A stretch of DNA of 7,465 bases, taken from the NCBI GenBank assembly GCA_964466385.1, contig CAYXNM010000128.1:1-7465 (forward strand), in the 5' to 3' direction. The notes under the pieces are model-generated. The model was not told where the DNA came from, did no database searches, and saw nothing but the letters and a program-made list of their open reading frames with translations. This document shows positions 1-6,148 of the stretch, piece by piece. Position numbers and translations under genes: made by a program. How positions within the stretch are numbered: position 1 is the stretch's first letter; every line of letters starts with the position of its first letter. The stretch comes from UBA5972 sp964466385 (GTDB lineage Bacteria; Pseudomonadota; Alphaproteobacteria; Rhodobacterales; Rhodobacteraceae).

Positions 1-23
1 GCCCCGGCCCGGCGTTGCGAACG

Positions 24-153
24 CCACCCCACGGGCAGGCGCAGGGCCTTGAGGGGATGGATTGAACCGGCCAAGCCTCAACCCCTCCTTCAGGCCGGAC
101 GCGGCCCTGCCCACACGCCATTTGGAGGGTCAATCTTTTTGGGCCGTCGGTAT
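24..153 (-). repeat. Dispersed non-coding repeat, left copy (inverted relative to right copy)
   Basis: This stretch matches the reverse complement of the right end of the window. The best block is 71-137 against the minus strand of ~7342-7408: about 58 of 67 bases agree by eye, without gaps. It is followed by a 5-base indel and then GGGCCGTCGGTAT (141-153) against GGGCCGTTGGTAT. A further 18-base block (31-48) agrees at 16 positions with 7440-7457. In the sense of the neighbouring regulator gene, the repeat begins inside its stop codon and contains a hairpin (GGCCG, 4-base loop, CGGCC; 93-106). Outside it, a second hairpin (GGCGTT/AACGCC, 11-25) resembles one in the right copy. The 5-base indel breaks any shared reading frame, so it is not coding. 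It is probably a dispersed intergenic repeat or a structured 3' RNA element. I cannot name the family. Confidence 0.8.
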
Positions 154-614
154 CAGACGTCAAACGCAGTCGTCGATTTAAGCTCCTCCATGGACAGGAG
201 CGCGGTCACGTTGAATATCCTGACCTCCGAAATCAACGCCTGGTAAAAGACGTCGTAGGCGCGCGCGTTTTCCACCCGAACTTTAAGAATATAATCGATG
301 TCACCGGCCAGGCGGTGCGCCTCCAGCACCTCGGGGCGGTCGCGCAGGGTCTTGAGAAACCGCGCCTGCCACGCGGCCTCGTGCTCGGACGTACGGATGA
401 GGACGAAAAAGCATGCCTCCAGCCCGAGCGCCTCCGGATCGAGCAAAACCGTGTGTTTCTGAATGATTCCCTTCGCCTTGAGTTTGCGGATACGGTTCCA
501 GACCGGCGTCTTGGATGCGCCTACTTTTCGCGAAATTTCATCAAGCGACTGGTCCGCGTCCTGTTGCAGTTCGGAAAGGATTTTCCGGTCTGTCGCGTCA
601 AGTTGGATCGCCAT
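153..614 (-). CDS. Lrp/AsnC family transcriptional regulator
   Basis: This 153-residue protein has the usual length and two-domain plan of the Lrp/AsnC (feast/famine) family. Residues ~4-62 form the winged helix-turn-helix, with LDATDRKILSELQ at the start and an S-K-T-P-V-W-N-R-I-R-KL recognition-helix pattern. Residues ~68-145 form the RAM ligand-binding domain, with the typical LAGDIDYILKV stretch. The ATG at 612-614 is preceded by a G-rich Shine-Dalgarno (GGGGAA in gene sense), which supports this start. The gene is transcribed divergently from the sulfate-reduction operon with 167 bp between starts, so it likely controls that operon and itself. Family members respond to amino acids. Cysteine or a precursor is a reasonable guess here, but nothing in the sequence shows the ligand. 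The family call is firm, the target is inference. Confidence 0.93.
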   Translation of the reverse strand: MAIQLDATDRKILSELQQDADQSLDEISRKVGASKTPVWNRIRKLKAKGIIQKHTVLLDPEALGLEACFFVLIRTSEHEAAWQARFLKTLRDRPEVLEAHRLAGDIDYILKVRVENARAYDVFYQALISEVRIFNVTALLSMEELKSTTAFDV

Positions 615-781
615 TCACTTTTCCCCGCCTGTTACAGATTTCCTGCTGTCTTCAGGCACTATTTCAGAACTTTTTTCTTATTTCCAGCGGCATCTAGCAA
701 TTTGAATGGGAAAATATTCTATTACAGACAAGAAACCCGATCCGGCGACACCCGTCGCAACAAAACGTTGGAAACACGGTC
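615..781. promoter_or_regulatory. Divergent promoter/operator region between the Lrp-type regulator and the cys operon
   Basis: The 167 bp between the two divergent starts must hold promoters for both directions. Its centre (~655-725) is clearly more A+T-rich than the surrounding genes. It contains an imperfect inverted repeat, GAAT-N8-ATTC (704-719), whose A-rich centre resembles the loose, A+T-rich sites bound by Lrp-type proteins. TTACAGA occurs twice, at 632-638 and 722-728. I could not place convincing -35/-10 pairs in either direction. The operator assignment is inference from the divergent arrangement. Confidence 0.45.
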
Positions 782-1105
782 ATGGCCAAAACGAAATTGT
801 CCCCCAATCCGAAAGTCCTGACAGGTAACGATCTGCGGCATGGCGATGTTGTCTATCTCGCCCGCGACGGCGCGTGGAGGCGGTCGATCGCCAAGGCCCG
901 CGCCTTTGGCGACCCGTCCCTGGCCAGCCAGGCGCTTGCGCGCGCACTGAACGACGAAGCGAATGTGGTGGGCGCGTTTCTGACCGACATTCTTCCGGGC
1001 AGCGAAATGGACCCGAAACCTGCCCATTTCCGCGAAGGCTTTCGCCAAAACGGCCCCTCCAACCGCGTTCTCGACGGCGGCGTGATCCGGGCAAGGCAGG
1101 GCTGA
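782..1105 (+). CDS. DUF2849 domain protein, first gene of the sulfite-reduction operon
   Basis: This small soluble protein of 107 residues has no signal peptide or membrane segment. The pattern of N-terminal GNDLRHGDVVYL, a central helix rich in Ala and Leu, and a conserved 'A-FRE-FR--GPSNR' stretch near the C-terminus fits the DUF2849 family. That family is found in alphaproteobacteria almost always directly upstream of the nitrite/sulfite reductase gene. No catalytic motif or cysteine is visible. The stop lies only four bases before the cysI start, so the two are probably co-transcribed and co-translated. A role in sulfite reductase assembly, siroheme handling or electron delivery would fit the context, but none is shown. 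The ribosome-binding site is weak (GGAAA ~10 bases upstream), but no better start is seen. Confidence 0.85.
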   Translation: MAKTKLSPNPKVLTGNDLRHGDVVYLARDGAWRRSIAKARAFGDPSLASQALARALNDEANVVGAFLTDILPGSEMDPKPAHFREGFRQNGPSNRVLDGGVIRARQG

Positions 1106-1109
1106 AGCG

Positions 1110-2780
1110 ATGTATCAGTACACCCCGTTTGACCGCGCGTTCCTTGCCGCGCGCAATGAACAGTTCCGCGCGCAGGTCGCGCGGCGGCTCGACGGTTCGT
1201 TGAGTGAAGAGGAATTCCGCCCCCTGCGCCTGATGAACGGCCTCTATTTGCAACTGCACGCATACATGCTGCGTGTCGCCATTCCTTACGGCACGCTCAA
1301 CGGCGCCCAGATGACCGCGCTCGCGGACATCGCGGATCGCTGGGACAAGGGGTACGGGCATTTCACGACGCGTCAGAATATCCAGTTCAACTGGCCAAGG
1401 CTGGTGGATGTGCCCGATATCCTGGACGCCCTTGCCAAGGTGGACATGCACGCGGTCCAGACTTCGGGCAATTGTGTGCGCGCGGTGACGGCGGATCATT
1501 TCGCGGGCGCGGCGCGCGACGAGATCGAGGACCCCCGCCCGACGGCGGAACTGATCCGTCAATGGTTCGTCGATCACCCCGAATTCGCCTTCCTGCCGCG
1601 AAAGTTCAAGTTTGCCGTTTCCGGCAGCCACCACGATCGCGCCGTGATCCGCGCCCATGATGTGGGCGTCGAGATCGTGCGCGACAAAACCGGCGCCCAT
1701 GGATATCGGATATTCGTCGGTGGCGGTCTCGGCCGCACGCCCATGCTCGGCAAGATCGTGCGGGAGTTCCTGCCAAAGGGCGATCTGTTGCCCTATATCG
1801 AGGCTGTGTTGCAGGTCTATAACCAGTTCGGGCGGCGCGACAACAAGTACAAGGCCCGCATCAAGATTCTGGTTCATGAACATAGTCTTGAGGATATCAA
1901 AGCGCGGATCGAAGCGCGCCTGCCGACGCAAAAAGCCCTGTTCAGGAGCGCGTCAACCGTCAAGCTCGCCACGATTGAAAAAGATTTCAAATCGCCGCTC
2001 GCTGATACCGGCGGGATCGGAAATTATGAAGAAATGCGCATATCCGACCCGGTCTTCCGCTCGTTCTGCGACACCAATGTGGTGGCGCACCGCGATCCGC
2101 ACTATGGCATCGTGAATGTCTCGCTCAAGAAACACGGGGCGACTCCGGGGGATGCGTCGTCCGGCCAGATGCGCGCACTGGCCCGGATTGCCGAAACCTT
2201 TGCCCATGACGAACTGCGTGTCAGCCACGAACAGAACATCGTCCTGCCGCACGTTCCCAAGGCCCATATCCACGCCGTTTTTCAGGCGTTGCGCGCAGCC
2301 GATCTGGCGACGGCCAATATCGGGCTGGTATCCGATATTATCGCCTGCCCCGGCATGGATTATTGCGGTTTGGCAACAGCACGGTCGATCCCCGTGGCAC
2401 AAGACATCGCCGCGCGTTTTAACGCATTGGGGCTGGAGCAGGATATCGGCGACATCAAGATCAAGATATCGGGCTGCATCAATGCCTGCGGGCACCACCA
2501 TGTGGGGCATATCGGGATACTGGGGCTGGAAAAATCGGGTGTGGAAAGTTACCAGATCACCCTTGGCGGCGACGGGACCGAACGGGCCTCGATCGGGCAG
2601 CGCGTCGGACCGGGCTTTTCGGCCGATGAAATCCTGCCCGCAATCGAGCAGTTGATCCGGACCTATCTTGACCTGCGCTATGCACGCGACGAAACCTTTA
2701 TCGAAACCTATCGCCGAACCGGAATGGCGCCATTCCGCGCCGCGCTCTATGGCCCGGAGAGGAAATCCGATGCGGCTTGA
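1110..2780 (+). CDS. cysI: Assimilatory nitrite/sulfite reductase hemoprotein (ferredoxin-type sulfite reductase)
   Basis: The 556-residue length matches siroheme-[4Fe-4S] sulfite reductases, which reduce sulfite to sulfide with six electrons. The duplicated ferredoxin-like plus NIR/SIR arrangement is recognisable. The first half has TTRQN (Arg88) and the basic RKFKF stretch (Lys165, Lys167) that line the siroheme anion site. The second half has the HEQN counterpart. The cluster ligands are all present: Cys413 and Cys419 (C-x5-C in ACPGMDYCGLA), and Cys456 and Cys460 (C-x3-C in SGCINACGHH). Nitrite reductases share this fold. The choice of sulfite rests on cysH and DUF934 downstream. No cysJ-like flavoprotein is present, so ferredoxin supplied by the neighbouring Fpr is the likely donor. 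The gene overlaps cysH by 11 bases. Confidence 0.95.
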   Translation: MYQYTPFDRAFLAARNEQFRAQVARRLDGSLSEEEFRPLRLMNGLYLQLHAYMLRVAIPYGTLNGAQMTALADIADRWDKGYGHFTTRQNIQFNWPRLVDVPDILDALAKVDMHAVQTSGNCVRAVTADHFAGAARDEIEDPRPTAELIRQWFVDHPEFAFLPRKFKFAVSGSHHDRAVIRAHDVGVEIVRDKTGAHGYRIFVGGGLGRTPMLGKIVREFLPKGDLLPYIEAVLQVYNQFGRRDNKYKARIKILVHEHSLEDIKARIEARLPTQKALFRSASTVKLATIEKDFKSPLADTGGIGNYEEMRISDPVFRSFCDTNVVAHRDPHYGIVNVSLKKHGATPGDASSGQMRALARIAETFAHDELRVSHEQNIVLPHVPKAHIHAVFQALRAADLATANIGLVSDIIACPGMDYCGLATARSIPVAQDIAARFNALGLEQDIGDIKIKISGCINACGHHHVGHIGILGLEKSGVESYQITLGGDGTERASIGQRVGPGFSADEILPAIEQLIRTYLDLRYARDETFIETYRRTGMAPFRAALYGPERKSDAA

Positions 2781-3516
2781 GCGACAGATCAACTCCATCG
2801 ACGAAACGGTCGCAACGCTCAACGCGCGCTATCGCAGCGAAGGGGCCTATTCGCTGCTCAGGGGCGTGCTTTCCAACGGTGATGCCGGCCGGATTGCCCT
2901 TGTGTCCTCGTTCGGGGCAGAATCAGCCGTGCTCTTGCACCTTGTATCGCGCACGCGTCCTGACCTGCCGGTTTTGCTGATCGACACCGAACTGCTGTTT
3001 GAAGAAACACTGGAATACCAGCAAACGCTGGCCGACAGTTTCGGGCTCACGGGCGTTTCTGTGCTGAAAGCCCCGCGCGACGAGGTTTTTTCGCGGGATC
3101 CCGATAATCTCCTCAGTCACTTCGACCCCGATGCGTGCTGCCGCTTGCGCAAGATCGAGCCGCTGAAAAAGGCGCTTGCGGGGTTTGATGGCTGGATCAC
3201 CGGGCGCAAGCGGTTTCAGGGCGGGGTTCGCCAGAAAATCGACCTCTTTGAAAACGAGGGCAACCGGCGCATCAAGATCAACCCCCTTGCCCATTGGAGC
3301 CGCGACGATCTGCGCGCCTATATGCACGAACATGACCTTCCCGCGCATCCGCTGGCCGCGAAAGGGTATCCCTCGATCGGCTGCGCGCCCTGTACGACCG
3401 AGGCCAACACCGGCGAAAACACGCGCGCCGGGCGCTGGCGCAATTCCGACAAGATCGAATGCGGTATCCATCTGGAGCCCGCCCCCGCATTGCACGACGA
3501 CAAGGCAGCAGCATGA
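2770..3516 (+). CDS. cysH: Assimilatory adenylyl-sulfate (APS) reductase, iron-sulfur type
   Basis: This 248-residue thioredoxin-dependent reductase of the PAPS/APS reductase family releases sulfite from activated sulfate in the cytoplasm. Visible motifs are the nucleotide-binding SSFGAES (46-52), IDTELLF (71-77), TGRKRFQ (144-150) and the C-terminal catalytic ECGIH with Cys231. The cysteine pair Cys123-Cys124 and Cys205-x2-Cys208 are the [4Fe-4S] ligands that mark enzymes using APS, whereas the E. coli-type PAPS enzyme lacks them. The gene is therefore better called an APS reductase, although it is often annotated as phosphoadenylyl-sulfate reductase. I chose the ATG at 2770 because GGAGAGG lies just upstream (2756-2762). 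The frame is open 34 codons further back, but that lies inside cysI and would add an unrelated tail. The stop overlaps the next start (ATGA). Confidence 0.94.
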   Translation: MRLERQINSIDETVATLNARYRSEGAYSLLRGVLSNGDAGRIALVSSFGAESAVLLHLVSRTRPDLPVLLIDTELLFEETLEYQQTLADSFGLTGVSVLKAPRDEVFSRDPDNLLSHFDPDACCRLRKIEPLKKALAGFDGWITGRKRFQGGVRQKIDLFENEGNRRIKINPLAHWSRDDLRAYMHEHDLPAHPLAAKGYPSIGCAPCTTEANTGENTRAGRWRNSDKIECGIHLEPAPALHDDKAAA

Positions 3517-3944
3517 CAATCATCGTTCGCGACACCGGTTTTTCAACCGATGACTGGCACCACCCGTTCCTGAGCGCGGACGCGCTGTCGCCTGAAAAGA
3601 CCGGCAGCACCGCGCCCTTTGCCCTTGATCTGGGTACGGATTGCGATGTTCTGAACCTTCCTGCACTGCCAAAAAATGTTCGCATGGTCCGGGTTACATT
3701 TCCGGCCTTCACCGATGGACGGGGGTTCACGATTGCGCGGCTCTTGCGCCTGAAGGGGTACAGGGGGGTTTTGCGCGCGCGCGGAAACCTGCTGGCTGAT
3801 CAATACACCATGCTGCGCCGCTGTGGTTTTGACGAGGCTGAAATATCGGACGACCTGGCGCATCGCCAGCCCGAGGATCAGTGGCGCGCCCGTTCAGACT
3901 GGCAGGCGCGCGACTATCAGACCGGCTTGCGCCAATTTGTCTGA
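3513..3944 (+). CDS. DUF934 family protein of the sulfite-reduction operon
   Basis: This 143-residue soluble protein carries the DUF934 signature FPAFTDGRGFTIARLL followed by LRARGNLLADQ and RRCGFDE in the middle third. DUF934 genes are habitual partners of cysI/cysH in proteobacteria, and the family is often labelled 'oxidoreductase probably involved in sulfite reduction'. No reaction is proven to my knowledge. The N-terminal third (to about residue 55) is less typical and probably variable. The start at 3513 overlaps the cysH stop as ATGA, a strong sign of translational coupling. In-frame starts further upstream lie inside cysH and are unlikely. No membrane segment, cofactor motif or metal-binding cluster is visible (one cysteine in the N-terminal third and one near residue 103). 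Confidence 0.9.
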   Translation: MTIIVRDTGFSTDDWHHPFLSADALSPEKTGSTAPFALDLGTDCDVLNLPALPKNVRMVRVTFPAFTDGRGFTIARLLRLKGYRGVLRARGNLLADQYTMLRRCGFDEAEISDDLAHRQPEDQWRARSDWQARDYQTGLRQFV

Positions 3945-4009
3945 TCGCACCCGGCAAAAATCGCCGCTAGTTCCCCGCTCAACCAACTGAATGCAAGAGA
4001 AGACCGGCC

Positions 4010-4828
4010 ATGAATGACCAGACCCCCGTCACGCCTGCAAGCGCCCGAAAGGTGGTCTTGCAACCCGACACGCAGACCGTCACATCGGTCAAACACTGGA
4101 ACGAAAGGCTTTTTTCCTTTCGCGTGACAAGACCGCAATCCCTGCGCTTTCGATCCGGTGCGTTCCTGATGATCGGGTTGCCGGATGATGCGGGCAAACC
4201 GTTGCTGCGGGCCTATTCCATCGCCTCGCCGTCATGGGACGATGCGTTGGAGTTCTATTCCATCAAGGTTCCGAACGGTCCCCTGACCTCCAGGCTTCAG
4301 CATGTTTCGGTCGGCGATCAGGTCATCATTCGCCCCAAACCTGTCGGCTCACTCTTCATCGACGCGCTGTTGCCGGGCAAGCGGCTTTACCTGATCTCGA
4401 CCGGCACCGGTGTTGCGCCCTTCGCCTCGCTGGTGCGGGATCCTGAGGTCTATGAAAAGTTCGATCATGTCATCCTGACCCATACCACGCGCACCGCAAC
4501 CGCGCTCGATTACAGCAAGACGCTGATTTCCGGTATTCTCAGCCACGCGTTTCTGGGCGACATCGCAGGTGGGCGGCTTTGGTATTACCCCAGCACGACA
4601 CGCGAGGAGACCGTCAAGATGGGCCGCATCACCGATCTGATCACGTCGGGGCGGTTTTTTGACGATCTCGCTGTTCCTGCATTCGACCCGTCAAGCGACC
4701 GGGTGATGATTTGCGGGTCGATGGGGCTCAACACCGATCTGAAAGCAATCCTGACACGCGCGGGTTTCAACGAAGGCACCACCAGTGATCCGGGTGAATT
4801 CGTGCTGGAAAAGGCGTTTGTGGGCTGA
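4010..4828 (+). CDS. fpr: Ferredoxin-NADP(+) reductase
   Basis: This 272-residue flavoprotein transfers electrons between NADPH and ferredoxin or flavodoxin. The FAD domain (~20-115) has the flavin-binding RAYS (67-70) and the IKVPNGPLTSRL stretch (85-96). The NADP domain has STGTGVAPF (130-138), YPSTTRE (193-199) and MICGSMGLN (233-241). The C-terminus FVLEKAFVG resembles bacterial FPRs with a short tail stacked on the flavin. Length and motifs are complete. It lies 65 bp after the DUF934 gene with no terminator visible between, so it probably belongs to the sulfite-reduction operon, though a promoter of its own is possible. The likely local job is to provide reduced ferredoxin for CysI. It may also serve general redox balance, as FPRs do elsewhere. 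Confidence 0.94.
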   Translation: MNDQTPVTPASARKVVLQPDTQTVTSVKHWNERLFSFRVTRPQSLRFRSGAFLMIGLPDDAGKPLLRAYSIASPSWDDALEFYSIKVPNGPLTSRLQHVSVGDQVIIRPKPVGSLFIDALLPGKRLYLISTGTGVAPFASLVRDPEVYEKFDHVILTHTTRTATALDYSKTLISGILSHAFLGDIAGGRLWYYPSTTREETVKMGRITDLITSGRFFDDLAVPAFDPSSDRVMICGSMGLNTDLKAILTRAGFNEGTTSDPGEFVLEKAFVG

Positions 4829-4853
4829 CGCGCGACGATCAGGCGCAACATCC

Positions 4854-4866
4854 GGGCCGTTGGTAT
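4854..4866 (-). repeat. Solo 13-bp terminal motif of the edge repeat
   Basis: GGGCCGTTGGTAT here is identical to the minus-strand terminus of the right-edge repeat (7329-7341) and differs at one base from the left-edge copy (141-153). The bases beyond it on either side do not match the rest of the repeat. On the minus strand it reads ATACCAACGGCCC and lies about 150 bases past the stop of the exported-protein gene. That is the same 3', sense position the motif has in the two full copies. Confidence 0.65.
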
Positions 4867-4899
4867 AAATTCAATAATGTCAACAAGTAGCATCGCTGC

Positions 4900-4915
4900 C
4901 CGGCGTATCCGCCGG
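4900..4915. other. Small perfect hairpin in the fpr/exported-protein convergent spacer
   Basis: CCGGCG, loop TATC, CGCCGG forms a perfect 6-bp stem between two convergent genes (fpr ends at 4828, the minus-strand gene ends at 5020). There is no T-run on either side, so it is not a clear intrinsic terminator. It may be a weak bidirectional stop or 3'-end protector. Apart from this and the 13-bp repeat motif, I see nothing else in 4829-5019. Confidence 0.35.
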
Positions 4916-5019
4916 ACGGGATTGGGGACGGGGTTCGTGCCAAAAGGCCGGGGGGTGAACGCGTTCTGCACTCTCATGACTGCCCCTCACTCATGGGTTC
5001 GTCATTGGGCGTGCGGGTG

Positions 5020-5589
5020 TCAGTTGACGCTCATGCACGCCAATGCACAGGACGACGCTCTGCCAGAGGCGCAAAAAGCGGCAGGTTGATTGAGTTTACC
5101 GTTTTTCGGTATCTGCATTTTCCAGTTTCGGGCGTTCGCGGGAACGCACGCGGCGCTGACGCCTTCGATCTTCAGGAAATCCTGACTGAACCCGCTGACT
5201 TCCGAGAAATCATATTTGCACGTTACCTGCCCGCCATAGGTAATCTCGGCCCCCAGATAGGTCGATCCATCACCAAAGATGCCCCTTTTCAGCGTGATGT
5301 TCATCTTCCAACCCGGATCAGAACGCATCCCCGCCGGCGCGTGCCAGGCCGCATTGACGTTTTCCGGATATTTGTTGTTCAATCCGACCGACGCCTTGTC
5401 CATATACTTTTGCGCGACCGGGGACAGGATCATACCGATCGGATCATCGTCAAGCCGGTTTCCCCTGACGTCGAAATGGACCGCGCCATCTTTCAGCGCT
5501 TGCGCCACGATGTTTGGAGACGGGCATTGTGCGGCAGACAGCGGTAAACCAAGAACGACCAGCACAGGCGTCAATACATAAGCTTTCAT
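5020..5589 (-). CDS. Predicted exported protein of unknown function
   Basis: This 189-residue protein has a typical Sec signal peptide: MK, a hydrophobic core (about residues 4-18) and a likely signal peptidase I site around LSAA-Q (17-21). There is no lipobox, because Gln21 precedes Cys22. The mature part contains Cys22, Cys124 (YGGQVTCKYDF), Cys148, Cys173, Cys181 and Cys185, so periplasmic disulfides are plausible. The central region alternates polar and aromatic residues and looks beta-rich. The last ~18 residues (FCASG...) are Cys/Ser/Ala-rich and look unlike the rest, perhaps an extension beyond the conserved core. GGGAGA lies ~8 bases before the ATG at 5589, which supports this start. 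It is a single gene convergent with fpr. I do not recognise a family. Confidence 0.8.
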   Translation of the reverse strand: MKAYVLTPVLVVLGLPLSAAQCPSPNIVAQALKDGAVHFDVRGNRLDDDPIGMILSPVAQKYMDKASVGLNNKYPENVNAAWHAPAGMRSDPGWKMNITLKRGIFGDGSTYLGAEITYGGQVTCKYDFSEVSGFSQDFLKIEGVSAACVPANARNWKMQIPKNGKLNQPAAFCASGRASSCALACMSVN

Positions 5590-5825
5590 TGGCGATTCTC
5601 CCGAATATGTGCGGTAAACCTAACACAAACAAGCGCTTAACGATAGGTCACGCAGCCTCGGGCAGCAGATCCGGCAGTTTCAACCGGATGCGGGATATAG
5701 CAGAAAGCGCTTGCTATTTGAGTCGTTTTGCCGCAAATGACGCCGCGTGAAGTTGTCTTTCACCCAATCCTCCTGACGCGATACGCAGAAAGACGGTTTG
5801 AAATTTAAGACCGCACTACACCAAA
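5590..5825. other. Intergenic region between the exported-protein and cold-shock genes
   Basis: This spacer should hold promoters for two divergent genes. It contains the 8-bp palindrome AAGCGCTT twice (5631-5638 and 5705-5712), a hairpin ATCCGG-N9-CCGGAT (5669-5689), and a weaker one GTGAA-N7-TTCAC (5747-5763). No reading frame in it looks like a real gene, and I could not place reliable -35/-10 elements. A small RNA cannot be excluded, but nothing specific supports one. Confidence 0.35.
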
Positions 5826-5857
5826 CCACCGCATGTCGCGGGTGGCACAATCAGGAG
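5826..5857 (+). promoter_or_regulatory. Leader hairpin and Shine-Dalgarno of the cold-shock gene
   Basis: AGGAG (5853-5857) lies seven bases before the ATG at 5865 and fixes the start. Just upstream, CCACCGC and GCGGGTGG (5826-5845) can form a short imperfect hairpin ending eight bases before the Shine-Dalgarno. Cold-shock mRNAs commonly carry temperature-sensitive leader structure, so this may be part of such a leader. The regulatory role is inference. Confidence 0.4.
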
Positions 5858-5864
5858 AAGACGG

Positions 5865-6071
5865 ATGGCCACTGGCACCGTAAAATGGTTTAACGCAACA
5901 AAAGGGTATGGCTTTATCCAACCCGACAATGGTGGATCGGACGTTTTCGTTCACATTTCCGCTGTTGAACGCGCAGGACTGACCAGCCTCAACGACAACC
6001 AAAAAGTGTCCTTTGATCTGGAAACCGGCCGGAACGGCAAAGAGAACGCGACGGAAATCAAAGCGCTCTGA
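5865..6071 (+). CDS. CspA-family cold-shock protein
   Basis: This 68-residue single cold-shock domain (OB fold) binds single-stranded RNA and DNA and acts as an RNA chaperone in the cytoplasm. The N-terminus MATGTVKWFNATKGYGFI contains RNP1 (Lys13 to Ile18). RNP2 is VFVHI (27-31). The aromatic residues Trp8, Phe17, Phe28 and His30 that stack on bases are present. Length is typical of the family. A strong Shine-Dalgarno precedes it and a strong intrinsic terminator follows within 26 bases of the stop, so it is monocistronic. Whether it is cold-induced or constitutive cannot be read from the coding sequence. Confidence 0.96.
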   Translation: MATGTVKWFNATKGYGFIQPDNGGSDVFVHISAVERAGLTSLNDNQKVSFDLETGRNGKENATEIKAL

Positions 6072-6096
6072 AGTTTCGGACATAAGAGAAACCGAA

Positions 6097-6120
6097 GGGG
6101 GCCAAACGGCCCCTTTTTTT
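6097..6120 (+). terminator. Intrinsic terminator of the cold-shock gene
   Basis: GGGGCC (6098-6103), loop AAAC, GGCCCC (6108-6113) is followed at once by seven T residues (6114-6120). This is a textbook Rho-independent terminator, 26 bases after the stop codon. It separates the cold-shock gene from the radical SAM gene. Confidence 0.93.
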
Positions 6121-6148
6121 GTATCCGCCCCGCTTTGAGCGATCACAA

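Noticed and set aside
131..140. Run of T residues (136-140) near the left repeat as a terminator
   Set aside because: In the sense of the adjacent minus-strand regulator the run is A, not T, and no plus-strand gene ends here.
780..1931. Long 383-codon minus-strand open frame opposite DUF2849/cysI
   Set aside because: It is antisense to two well-supported genes, has arginine-rich low-complexity composition and no recognisable domain. This is typical of frames mirrored in G+C-rich DNA.
2668..2769. Upstream extension of cysH by 34 codons
   Set aside because: The extension lies within cysI and encodes residues unlike the family N-terminus. The ATG at 2770 has a strong Shine-Dalgarno and gives the usual length.
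1953..2822. 289-codon minus-strand open frame opposite the second half of cysI
   Set aside because: It lies antisense to the conserved cysteine-ligand region of cysI and has no motif of its own, so it is a shadow frame.
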